Below are positions 8,480 through 17,279 of a stretch of DNA of 64,000 nucleotides, in pieces. Where the stretch lies: contig NZ_JARVSM010000009.1 in NCBI RefSeq assembly GCF_030209175.1, positions 186,001 to 250,000 of the forward strand, given 5' to 3'. Below the pieces are notes generated by a model that saw only the letters and a program-made list of their open reading frames with translations, was not told the origin of the DNA and did no database searches. The stretch's first letter is position 1; each line of letters opens with the position of its first letter. Source of the stretch: Pseudomonas sp. efr-133-TYG-5 (GTDB lineage: Bacteria > Pseudomonadota > Gammaproteobacteria > Pseudomonadales > Pseudomonadaceae). The translations under genes were made by a program, and so were the position numbers.

Positions 8480-9994
8480 TCAGTCCTTGTGTTTCCTGTT
8501 CTTCTTGTCGGACTTGTCGAACGCCTCTTCCAGCGCGCGGTTGATCGTGCGCAACACCTTGACCCGCGCCCAGCGCTTGTCATTGGCTTCGACCAGGGTC
8601 CACGGCGAGATTTCGGTACTGGTGCGATCGACCATGTCGCCCACCGCCGCACGGTAATCATCCCACTTGTCGCGGTTGCGCCAATCGTCCTCGGTGATCT
8701 TGAAGCGCTTGAACGGGATCTCCTCGCGCGCCTGGAAACGCTCCATCTGCGTGTCCTTGTCGATGGCCAGCCAGAACTTCACCACAATGACCCCGGCATC
8801 GGCGATCTGTTCTTCGAAGTCGTTGATTTCGCCGTACGCGCGCATCCAGTCGGCGGTGCTGCAAAAGCCTTCGACCCGTTCCACCAGCACCCGCCCGTAC
8901 CACGAGCGGTCGAACACGGTGAATTTGCCCCGCGCCGGAATATGCCGCCAGAACCGCCACAGATAAGGCTGCGCCCGCTCCTCTTCGGTCGGCGCGGCAA
9001 TCGGCACAATGTTGTACTGGCGCGGATCGAGCGCTGCCGCGACCCGGCGGATCGCCCCGCCCTTGCCCGCAGCATCGTTGCCTTCGAACACCGCGACCAG
9101 CGCATGGCGGCGCATGCGCTTGTCGCGCATCAGCCCGGACAGCCGCGCCTGCTCGGTGATCAGTTGTTCTTCGTAGTCCTTCTTCTCCAGGCGCTGTTCG
9201 AGGTTGAGGCTGTCGAGCAGGTTCATCTGATCCACCGGTGTGCCCAGCGGTGCGGCGCTGACATCGTGCGGATGGACATCCGGCCGCTTCAACGCGTTCT
9301 GCAGGCCTTCGAGAAGAATCTTGCCCACCGCCAGGCTGCGGTAGTGCGCGTCCATGCCTTCGATGACATGCCACGGCGCATAGTCGCGGCTGGTGCGGCG
9401 CAGCACGCGCTCACCGTACTTGACGAACTTGTCGTAGGTCTGCGACTGCTGCCAGTCCAGCGGACTGATGCGCCAGCTGTGCAGCGGATCGTCGGCGAGC
9501 GCCTTGAGCCGTGCCTTCATCTGTTTCTTGGACAGGTGGAACCAGAACTTGAAGATCAGCGCACCTTCATCGCAGAGCATTTTTTCCAGGCGCTCGGCGG
9601 CGTTGATCGCCTGGTCCAGGCGCGGGTCCTTGAACAGCCCGTGCACCCGTCCCTGCAGCATCTGGCTGTACCAGTTGCCGAAGAAAATGCCCATGCGCCC
9701 CTTGGCCGGCAGCATTCGCCAGTAACGCCAGGCCGGTGGTCGCGCCAGCTCTTCGTCGGTCTGCTGGTCGAAGGTGCGCACTTCGATCAGGCGCGGGTCC
9801 ATCCATTCGTTGAGCAACTTCACCGTCTCGCCCTTGCCGGCGCCCTCGATGCCGTTGATCAGGACGATCACCGGAAAACGTTTCTGCTGTTGCAACTCGA
9901 ACTGCGCCTCCAGCAGCGCTTCGCGCAGCGCAGGTACGGCGGCTTCGTAGGTGTCTTTGTCGATGGCGTGACCGATTTCAGCGGATTCGAACAT
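8480..9994 (-). CDS. pap: Polyphosphate:AMP phosphotransferase (two-domain PPK2)
   Basis: 504 aa with two tandem PPK2 domains, the arrangement of Pap, which phosphorylates AMP to ADP with polyphosphate as donor. Domain 1 begins near residue 40 with P-loop INGIEGAGKGE and lid-type motif FFGNWYSQMLQG; domain 2 has FEGNDAAGKGGAIRR followed by FDRSWYGRVLVERVEGF. ATG 9994 is preceded by GGAAGGGAG, which decides the start against longer in-frame options. The C-terminus is lysine-rich (FDKSDKKNRKHKD). Together with adenylate kinase such enzymes recycle nucleotides at the expense of polyphosphate. It is divergent from mnmC across 183 bp. Confidence 0.93.
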   Translation of the reverse strand: MFESAEIGHAIDKDTYEAAVPALREALLEAQFELQQQKRFPVIVLINGIEGAGKGETVKLLNEWMDPRLIEVRTFDQQTDEELARPPAWRYWRMLPAKGRMGIFFGNWYSQMLQGRVHGLFKDPRLDQAINAAERLEKMLCDEGALIFKFWFHLSKKQMKARLKALADDPLHSWRISPLDWQQSQTYDKFVKYGERVLRRTSRDYAPWHVIEGMDAHYRSLAVGKILLEGLQNALKRPDVHPHDVSAAPLGTPVDQMNLLDSLNLEQRLEKKDYEEQLITEQARLSGLMRDKRMRRHALVAVFEGNDAAGKGGAIRRVAAALDPRQYNIVPIAAPTEEERAQPYLWRFWRHIPARGKFTVFDRSWYGRVLVERVEGFCSTADWMRAYGEINDFEEQIADAGVIVVKFWLAIDKDTQMERFQAREEIPFKRFKITEDDWRNRDKWDDYRAAVGDMVDRTSTEISPWTLVEANDKRWARVKVLRTINRALEEAFDKSDKKNRKHKD

Positions 9995-10177
9995 GGGCGG
10001 CTCCCTTCCAGAATTCAGCAAGACTAGCGGATGGATCTCTGCCATGGGGAAGAAATCCTGATCGATCCTTTTGCCGCGCGGCATTTTCCGCCAGCGCTCG
10101 CGCGCAGGACTTGCCATGGATCAAGCGCCCCTCGCGTGATCGGCTAGAATGGCCGCCTTGTCGTTGCCGAGCCTGCC

Positions 10178-12157
10178 ATGAATCCTGTACTGCCCCACGC
10201 CCAACTCGACTGGGATGACCAGGGACGCCCGCGTTCGCGAGTGTTCGACGATGTGTATTTTTCCGATCAGTCGGGCCTGGATGAAACCCGCTACGTGTTC
10301 CTCGAGCAGAACCGTCTGGCCGAACGCTTCGCCGCGCTGCCGGCAAGCGGGCGACTGGTGATCGGGGAAACCGGCTTCGGCACCGGGCTGAATTTTCTCT
10401 GCGCCTGGCAGCTGTTTGAACACCACGCGGTGGCCGGTGCGCGGCTGCATTTCGTCAGCGTCGAAAAATACCCGCTGAGCCCTGCCGACCTGCATCGCGC
10501 GCTGGCGCTGTGGCCCGAACTGCAGCCACTGGCCGCGCAACTGCTCAAGCACTACGTGGCGATCCATCAGGGCTTCCAGCGCATCGTCCTGGACAATGGC
10601 CGGGTGACGCTGACGCTGCTGATCGGGGATGCGCTGGAACAACTGCCGCAACTGGATGCGCAGATCGACGCGTGGTTTCTCGACGGTTTCGCCCCGGCGA
10701 AAAATCCCGAGATGTGGACCGCCGAACTGTTCGCCGAACTGGCACGACTGGCAGCGCCGGGCTCGACCATCAGCACCTTCACCAGCACCGGTTGGGTACG
10801 CCGCCTGCTCAACGCCGCCGGGTTCAAGATGAAGCGTACTCCGGGCATCGGCCACAAGTGGGAAATCCTGCGCGGCGAATTTCTCGGCTGGCCTGCCGAT
10901 GTGCCGGCGCCAGCGCCGGAAAAGCCCTGGTTCGCCCGCCCCGCCCCGCTGACCGGCGAGCGCCATGCGCTGGTGATCGGCGCCGGGCTCGCCGGTTGCG
11001 CCAGCGCTGCCAGCCTGGCCGCACGCGGCTGGCAGGTCAGCCTGCTGGAGCGCCACGCCGCGGTGGCACAGGAGGCCTCGGGCAATCCGCAGGGCGTGCT
11101 GTACCTGAAGCTCTCGGCCCACGGCACAGCGTTGTCGCAGTTGATCGTCAGCGGCTTCGGCTACACCCGCCGGCTGCTCGAGACACTGCAGCGCGGCAAG
11201 GACTGGGATGACTGCGGCGTCCTGCAACTGGCGTTCAATGCCAAGGAAGCCGAGCGCCACGCGCAACTGGCGGCCGCGTTCCCCGAAGATCTGCTGCACT
11301 GGCTCGATCAGCCGCACGCCCAGGCCCGCGCCGGGATCGGGCTGGCCCACGGCGGGCTGTTCTATCCCGAGGGCGGCTGGGTGCATCCGCCCGCGTTGTG
11401 CCAGGCCCAGGCGCGGCAGCCGAACATTCGCCTGTTCAGCCACCAGCAGGCGCTGGAACTGCGCAAGGTCGGCAGCCTCTGGCAAGCCTTCGACGGCGAG
11501 CGCTTGCTCGCCAGCGCCCCGCTTGTCGTGCTGGCCGGTGCCGCCGACATCCAGCGCTTCGCGCAAAGCGCCGAACTGCCGCTCAAGCGCATCCGCGGGC
11601 AGATCACCCGGCTGGCGCAAACCGCGCAGAGCCAGGCACTGGCGACGGTGGTCTGCGCCGAAGGCTACGTCGCCCCGGCCCGCCTCGGCGAGCACACCCT
11701 GGGCGCCAGTTTCGCCTTCAACAGCGACGACCTGACCCCGACCACCGCCGAGCACCTGGGCAACCTGGCGATGCTCGAAGAAATCTCCACTGACCTGATG
11801 GCGCGCTTGCGCATCGATGAACAGGACCCCGAGCAGCTGCAGGGCCGCGCCGCATTTCGCTGCACCAGCCCCGACTACCTGCCGATCGTCGGCCCCCTCG
11901 CCGACCACGCAGCATTCACCCAGGCCTACGCCGCGCTGAGCAAGGATGCCCGCCAGGTACCGGACATTCCCTGCCCGTGGCTCGACGGCCTGTACGTCAA
12001 CAGCGGCCACGGCTCGCGCGGCCTGATCACCGCGCCGCTGTCCGGCGAACTGCTCGCCGCCTGGCTGGACAACGAACCGTTGCCGCTGCCCAGGAGCGTC
12101 GCCGAGGCTTGCCATCCCAATCGCTTTGCCCTGCGCCGACTGATCCGCGGCAAATAA
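10178..12157 (+). CDS. mnmC: Bifunctional tRNA mnm5s2U34 biosynthesis enzyme MnmC
   Basis: 659 aa. The N-terminal methyltransferase domain (about 1-235, GETGFGTGLNFL as the SAM-binding loop, DGFAPAKNPEMW as the family motif) methylates nm5s2U to mnm5s2U at tRNA position 34. The C-terminal FAD-dependent oxidoreductase domain starts near residue 264 (HALVIGAGLAGCASAA, dinucleotide-binding fold) and converts cmnm5s2U to nm5s2U. Later motifs include the FAD-domain end GHGSRGLITAPLSGE. Length and domain order match full-length MnmC. It converges with the giant LRR gene; only 7 nt separate the stops. Confidence 0.96.
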   Translation: MNPVLPHAQLDWDDQGRPRSRVFDDVYFSDQSGLDETRYVFLEQNRLAERFAALPASGRLVIGETGFGTGLNFLCAWQLFEHHAVAGARLHFVSVEKYPLSPADLHRALALWPELQPLAAQLLKHYVAIHQGFQRIVLDNGRVTLTLLIGDALEQLPQLDAQIDAWFLDGFAPAKNPEMWTAELFAELARLAAPGSTISTFTSTGWVRRLLNAAGFKMKRTPGIGHKWEILRGEFLGWPADVPAPAPEKPWFARPAPLTGERHALVIGAGLAGCASAASLAARGWQVSLLERHAAVAQEASGNPQGVLYLKLSAHGTALSQLIVSGFGYTRRLLETLQRGKDWDDCGVLQLAFNAKEAERHAQLAAAFPEDLLHWLDQPHAQARAGIGLAHGGLFYPEGGWVHPPALCQAQARQPNIRLFSHQQALELRKVGSLWQAFDGERLLASAPLVVLAGAADIQRFAQSAELPLKRIRGQITRLAQTAQSQALATVVCAEGYVAPARLGEHTLGASFAFNSDDLTPTTAEHLGNLAMLEEISTDLMARLRIDEQDPEQLQGRAAFRCTSPDYLPIVGPLADHAAFTQAYAALSKDARQVPDIPCPWLDGLYVNSGHGSRGLITAPLSGELLAAWLDNEPLPLPRSVAEACHPNRFALRRLIRGK

Positions 12158-12164
12158 CCCGCCG

Positions 12165-15100
12165 CTAGCCATGATCGGGCAGCACGCACAAACCGAGATC
12201 CACCAGGCGCTGCACCTGCCCGGTCATCTTCTCGACCACGCCGTGCTCGGCTTGCGCCTGTTCGGCGGCGTAGGCGTTCATGCGGCGCAGGTATTCGGCG
12301 GAGCTGTAGTCATCGGCCTGCTCGAACAACGTCTGGATCAGTGCCTGGTAGCGTCCGCGGGCGACAGCGAATTCCTGCGGGAACTGCCGGCGCAAGTGCT
12401 CTTTCCAGAATGGCTGGTCGACCAGGAACCTGTGCCACGCCGACGACAATTCGGCGGCCTTGACCCGATGGGTCGCGACTTCCAGATCCGCCGGCGTGAC
12501 CCCGCCCAGGGCGGCATAACGCATGTGCCGAGGCTGCCCCGGCAGCTCAAGGGGCTCGGCCAGACCGGTGCGATAGGCCAGGCTCACCTCCAGCGGATCC
12601 AGTGTCGGATGTCTGGCTGCGTGCTCGGCGGCGATCCGGTCCAGTTGTTCGAGGCGGAACAAGCCGCGCCCCAGGTCGAGCAGCGTTTGCGTCGAAGCGG
12701 ATTGCGCCTCGGTCACCTGGTGGATCAACACCGCCAGCTCGACATGACTGAAATTCAGTGCCGCCGAATCCGTGCAGTTCATCGGGTTGGCCGCCAGATC
12801 GAACACCTGCTCGCGCAAGGGCGTGTCGACCTCGGTGTGCTCCAGCACCGCCCAGACACGCCGGGTCAGCTCTTCGCGCACGCGCTCGGAATCGGCGGTA
12901 TTGCCCAGCTCCGCCAGTAGATGAAACAGGCCCTCCGAACGCGGGTCATCCTTGAGCGCCGTCCAGATGCCCAGCCGTCGCTCGCCGACTTGCCCGCCGG
13001 TTTCGGTCAGCCACAGCGAGCGCGCCACGCCCTCGTCCAGGCGAGCGCTGTCGTTTTCGACGAAGCCCATGCCGACCCCGACCCGGTCGCGGTAATCCTC
13101 CAGCCGGGTGCTGCTGGCAGTGGACAACGGGTTGCCACGCAGGTTGAGGGTCTCGCTGAAACGGCGCTCCATGCGGAACAGCCACTGCGGCAGTTCCTGT
13201 ATATCGTTGCCGCGCATGTCCACCAGATCCAGGTCGGGCAAGCGCTCGATGCCCTTGGGCAGTTCGGTGGCGCGGGTATTGCGCAAGGCGAGATGAACCA
13301 GCTCGCCCATCTTGCTGACATCCGGCGTCGCGCCCAAATGGTTGTCGCTCAGATTCAGGACGTGCAACGTTCGCAGGTTCGCCAGTTTGACCAGCGTCTG
13401 CTCGGTCAGCTTGAGGCGATTGCCGGCCAGGCTCAGCTGCCTGAGGCCGGGCATGTGCGAGATCACTTCGGGCAACAGGGTCAGTTGATTGCGATCCAGT
13501 TCCAGGGTCTCGATCTGCCTGAAGGCCTTGAGGAAATAGGCGACGTCGTTGCCCTGCTGCATGTTCTTCAGCGACAGTCGCTGGATATGATCGAAGCTGA
13601 CACCGACCGGCAGCGTTGGCAGTTTGCCGACCCGCATGCCGTCCAGATTCAGCGCGTACACCGGCCGACGCCATTGATCGGGCACGACCAGCATCCGGCG
13701 AAAGCTGTCCTCGATCAGAAAGGCCGTCGTCTGCCGGCTCTCGCGTACGTCACTCAACACCCCGCCGACAGCCTTGATGCCCGCCTCGTCAGCGGCCCAG
13801 TCCTGCAGCGCCGCCCTCAGACGTTGCAGATCGAACTGCAACTGTTTGATCCGGGTCGCCCGGCTCAGCGCGTCAGTGCCCAGGCCATCGAGAAACCCGG
13901 CGGCGTCCGCTGCGGAGAAGCCCGGATAGAGTTTGCGCACCTTGGCCAGCAAACCGCGCGAATGCTTCGCCTGCGCGTCGGGCGGATCAGCCTGCAGGCA
14001 CGGCACATCTCGTACGGGTGCATCCAGCGCGCCGCCGGCCAGCACCCTGGCGCAGCCCTCGCGCTCGTCCAGCGCGCAATTGAGCAACCTCTGACGCAGG
14101 CGCCAGCTTTCATCCGCCTGCGCGTCGAAACCGAGCGCCTCACGCTGTGGCGCCGGCAGGACTTTGAGCAGGGCTTTGTAGAGGCTGTCGGGCCCCGCCT
14201 CGACCCGCCCCACTGACTGGCCGTCGCTGCCGTACGCCGCGTGCCCGCTCTTGAGCCTGACGATCGTGCAGGGCTTCGCCGAAGGCACACCAATGGACTC
14301 AAGCAGCGTGCCCTTGAGCGACTGCTCGCGCATCTGCAGATGCCATTTCGAGTCCCAGCCAGGCAGGCGCGGCAGCAAGCGGATCGCCAGTCTTTCGCTA
14401 TCGGCATTGGCGATAGCGCCCAGGTACAGGCCACTCAGCGCCCGATCCAGGCGCACGGCGGCGCCGGCTTCGCGGGCCCGTTGCGCCAGGGCCAGGGGCA
14501 CGCGAGCGGTGGCGCGCAGTTGCAGGCGTTCGACGCTCGGCGCCTGCCGCAGCAGTTCATGGGCATAGCGTGCCGGCAGTTGTGGATCAACCGCGCGGAC
14601 CTTGCGCACCTCCTCGAGGGCGCTCTGGTCGTACCGCTGATACAAGTGCTCGAACAATGCACGTCGATCGACCTTGAGCGTCGCGGCGATGGTCTTGGCC
14701 AACAATGCCGCTTCGTCCTTGGGGGCCGCATCCACGCCGAGCAGCGTATTGACCTCGCGCGGATGGAGGCCGTCGATGACCGCCTGCAACAACTCGCCGC
14801 GGTCCAGTTGCGCCTGCCGGATGATGACGCTGAGGGTGTCATCGTCGATGGTCGTCGGCGGGTAGGTGGCACTCATGCGGCCCTGCGCATCGAGTACCTT
14901 GATGTAGCGGTCCTGCGGCCAGCGCGGCAGGTTCGGCAACGTATGCAGCAGTTCCTCGACAGACCCGCGGCTGTCGAATTCGTCCTGGGCCAGGCCACTG
15001 ACCAGGTCGCGCAATCGCCGCTCGATACGCAAGCGCCCGAGTGCATCGAGCAGGCGCGGGGTCAGCGGCCGGTTGTCATCGCTCAAGCGGTGCAGCTGGT

Positions 15101-16988
15101 CAAAACGCGTGTCGGTCAGGCGGCGGACCATCTCCAGGCGGCTCTCGTCGAGATCGGCCAGGCGCGGATCGATCCGCTTCAGGGTGTAGGCTCCCGTCCA
15201 TTGCTCGCTGGGCTCGGCGTGATGCCGCCAGCCGCCCTGGCCGTTGTGTTCCAGCGGCGGCGCGTAGGCTTGCGCGCGCGATGGATGCTGGATGTGCCAG
15301 CGCCTGGTCACCGGATCCAGCGTCACCGCATACAGGCGATCGTCGATACGCACCCAGGTCTTGCCCTCCAGGTGATACAAGCCGGCAGCATCCGGCGTCA
15401 CCGCCACTCCCGGTGGAAACTGCTGCGCATAGGCCTCGAGTTCCGGCTTCCACAGGCGCTCCTGCCCCTGGCGATTGAGCACGGCGGTGAACGGCCGGAA
15501 AAACTCCGGGTGTTGGCGTACGGTCTTCAGCGCCAGCGATTTCAGGACGTTTTGCCCGACCCCCGTGGCGGCCATCAAGGCGATGTTTTCCGCCACGCTG
15601 AGCAAGTGCGTCAGCGCCTCCTGCCGATCGCCGCGCTGCCAGTCCTCGACGCCCTCATAGACTTCACCAAGCAGTTGGCCGACGGCCACGCCCATCATCA
15701 ATTCACCGAGCACCGGGACAAAAAGCCCGGCGACATTGGCCACGGTCATGCCGATCTGCAGATAGTTCAGCAGACGTTGCTTGCGCACCTCTTCATCGAC
15801 ATCGGCGGTGGGCACCGCGAGCGCACGGGCATCGAGCTGGCATTTGCCGACATGGCTCTTGAGCATGAAGTCGAACAACGGTGCACTGATCGACAACGGT
15901 TTGACCTGCCCCAGGTTCGGCTGGCGAGCAAGGGCCTCGAGGAAATCCGCCTTGTCGCTCTCGTCGATGCAATGAATGAAGTAGCGGCGATAGCTGACCA
16001 GCCCCAGCTTGAAGCTCAGGTACTTCACGAAGGCGCTGAACCCCGGGTACTCATAGAGCGGCTGGTCGGGCTCGCCGGCCATGTACACCAGGCACGGTTC
16101 GTCGGGGTACTGCTCGACCGAGCGTGCGCAGAACACCACCGCACCCCACACGCAACTGTCGAGCACTTCGATCCCCTGCATGATCCATGGCTGTCCCTGG
16201 TAATGCAGGGTCGTGCGACTGACAATGCCCCTGGCATCGATCAGTCGTTGCACGGTCTGGAACCCTGCCGGGGTGACGTGCCCCTTGACCAGGGCCAGGT
16301 GCAGATCCAGTTGCAGCAGTTGCCGCTTCATCGTCGCGATGTCCGCAGTCATGGCGCTGCTGGTCACGACCGTGCCAGCGGCATCGCGCAAGCCGAACAC
16401 CTGGAGAAAATGCGTCTGGTAACGCTGCCCCAGATCCAGCTCCCGGCACAACCGGGCGAACGCGGGCGGCGTCAGCCCAGGCACCCCGGACGGCGTGCTG
16501 GCGACTCGGATCACGCTGCCTGCGGGGAATCCGTCGAGCGTGGTTTCGTCGGCGCTGAAATTCTGCATCGCCGCCTCGAGCAAGGTAAGTGTGGCCGGCG
16601 CGACGCTCGGTGCGGCGCCTTTCGCCGGGGTGCCGGGCGTACAGCCACAGTCGGCCCCCGGCAATTCCAGGTGATCGTGCTCGACATCGAATTGCGCAGG
16701 CCACCGGGCGCGCAGCGCACGGCTCAATTCGTCGATGCAGAAGGTCTTCAGCGGCCTCAGGCGCTGCAGGTCACTGGCCACTTTGGCCTGGCTGGCATGC
16801 AGCTCCCGAGCGCTAGTGTCGAGCGCCGCCAGTGTGCTCGAGGACGCTTTCAGCAGCCCTGCCGGCAGGCGCTGTTGCAGGATCCGCGCGGCATCCAGGT
16901 CGCCGGTGATTTCCAGCAGCGCGCGCAGCGTCTGCTCCGGAGTCAATGCGGCGGGTGCGGCGACCGCCTTCGGAATCGACATGGGCAA
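12165..16988 (-). CDS. Giant DUF6543-LRR-NEL protein, probable secreted E3 ubiquitin-ligase effector/toxin
   Basis: 1607 aa. The N-terminal about 1100 residues resemble the dermonecrotic-toxin-like DUF6543 region, including a hydrophobic stretch near residues 409-480 (GMTVANVAGLFVPVLGEL) typical of these toxins. Residues about 1110-1290 contain leucine-rich repeats (LETLELDRNQLTLLPEVISHM-type units: LRQLSLAGNRL, LHVLNLSDNHL, LDLVDMRGNDIQELP). The C-terminal about 300 residues look like an NEL (IpaH/SspH-type) E3 ligase with catalytic Cys1405 in the Cys-x-Asp motif NCTDSAALNFSH. NEL proteins ubiquitinate eukaryotic host proteins. No signal peptide is seen, and no secretion genes, chaperone or immunity gene are adjacent. 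It is a single intact frame. Function in host interaction is inference. Confidence 0.85.
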   Translation of the reverse strand: MPMSIPKAVAAPAALTPEQTLRALLEITGDLDAARILQQRLPAGLLKASSSTLAALDTSARELHASQAKVASDLQRLRPLKTFCIDELSRALRARWPAQFDVEHDHLELPGADCGCTPGTPAKGAAPSVAPATLTLLEAAMQNFSADETTLDGFPAGSVIRVASTPSGVPGLTPPAFARLCRELDLGQRYQTHFLQVFGLRDAAGTVVTSSAMTADIATMKRQLLQLDLHLALVKGHVTPAGFQTVQRLIDARGIVSRTTLHYQGQPWIMQGIEVLDSCVWGAVVFCARSVEQYPDEPCLVYMAGEPDQPLYEYPGFSAFVKYLSFKLGLVSYRRYFIHCIDESDKADFLEALARQPNLGQVKPLSISAPLFDFMLKSHVGKCQLDARALAVPTADVDEEVRKQRLLNYLQIGMTVANVAGLFVPVLGELMMGVAVGQLLGEVYEGVEDWQRGDRQEALTHLLSVAENIALMAATGVGQNVLKSLALKTVRQHPEFFRPFTAVLNRQGQERLWKPELEAYAQQFPPGVAVTPDAAGLYHLEGKTWVRIDDRLYAVTLDPVTRRWHIQHPSRAQAYAPPLEHNGQGGWRHHAEPSEQWTGAYTLKRIDPRLADLDESRLEMVRRLTDTRFDQLHRLSDDNRPLTPRLLDALGRLRIERRLRDLVSGLAQDEFDSRGSVEELLHTLPNLPRWPQDRYIKVLDAQGRMSATYPPTTIDDDTLSVIIRQAQLDRGELLQAVIDGLHPREVNTLLGVDAAPKDEAALLAKTIAATLKVDRRALFEHLYQRYDQSALEEVRKVRAVDPQLPARYAHELLRQAPSVERLQLRATARVPLALAQRAREAGAAVRLDRALSGLYLGAIANADSERLAIRLLPRLPGWDSKWHLQMREQSLKGTLLESIGVPSAKPCTIVRLKSGHAAYGSDGQSVGRVEAGPDSLYKALLKVLPAPQREALGFDAQADESWRLRQRLLNCALDEREGCARVLAGGALDAPVRDVPCLQADPPDAQAKHSRGLLAKVRKLYPGFSAADAAGFLDGLGTDALSRATRIKQLQFDLQRLRAALQDWAADEAGIKAVGGVLSDVRESRQTTAFLIEDSFRRMLVVPDQWRRPVYALNLDGMRVGKLPTLPVGVSFDHIQRLSLKNMQQGNDVAYFLKAFRQIETLELDRNQLTLLPEVISHMPGLRQLSLAGNRLKLTEQTLVKLANLRTLHVLNLSDNHLGATPDVSKMGELVHLALRNTRATELPKGIERLPDLDLVDMRGNDIQELPQWLFRMERRFSETLNLRGNPLSTASSTRLEDYRDRVGVGMGFVENDSARLDEGVARSLWLTETGGQVGERRLGIWTALKDDPRSEGLFHLLAELGNTADSERVREELTRRVWAVLEHTEVDTPLREQVFDLAANPMNCTDSAALNFSHVELAVLIHQVTEAQSASTQTLLDLGRGLFRLEQLDRIAAEHAARHPTLDPLEVSLAYRTGLAEPLELPGQPRHMRYAALGGVTPADLEVATHRVKAAELSSAWHRFLVDQPFWKEHLRRQFPQEFAVARGRYQALIQTLFEQADDYSSAEYLRRMNAYAAEQAQAEHGVVEKMTGQVQRLVDLGLCVLPDHG

Positions 16989-17279
16989 TATTCCTTTATT
17001 GCAGGTTGAAGCCCTCTACCCTAGCGAGCTTCGTCGGCGAAGAAAAACAGGAAAAGCTGCGGCGTTCGCCGGGGAAACCAGCAGGAATTTGCTTGAATGA
17101 AGTAAATATCTACCACCGGCAGCAGCGCTTTCCGCGCTATGCCTCCGCCGGTCAGACAACCGCACTTATAACTTATCGTTCTAAAACTCCGACATCCGGG
17201 TCAGGTCAGTTTCTGAGTACCGGGCATTTCGCCGCGGTACGGCAACACCCTCCCCAACGGAAAAACCGGTAAGGACTTT
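16989..17279. other. Intergenic region before the NAGGN operon
   Basis: 291 nt, divergent between the LRR-NEL gene and asnB. It is less GC-rich than its neighbours. I find GGTAAGGAC as ribosome binding site for the gene at 17280 but no promoter good enough to name; an AlgU-type -35/-10 pair was looked for and not found at correct spacing. Confidence 0.5.

Noticed and set aside
12165..16988. LRR-NEL gene as part of a type III secretion or type VI effector island
   Set aside because: No secretion, chaperone, VgrG/Hcp or immunity genes are within the window; neighbours are housekeeping genes, so the export route is left open.
14241..17009. Very long plus-strand frame (922 codons) antisense to the LRR-NEL gene
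   Set aside because: Its codons are the GC-rich shadow of the minus-strand gene, it is rich in Arg, Gln and His without any recognisable domain, and it lacks a ribosome binding site.
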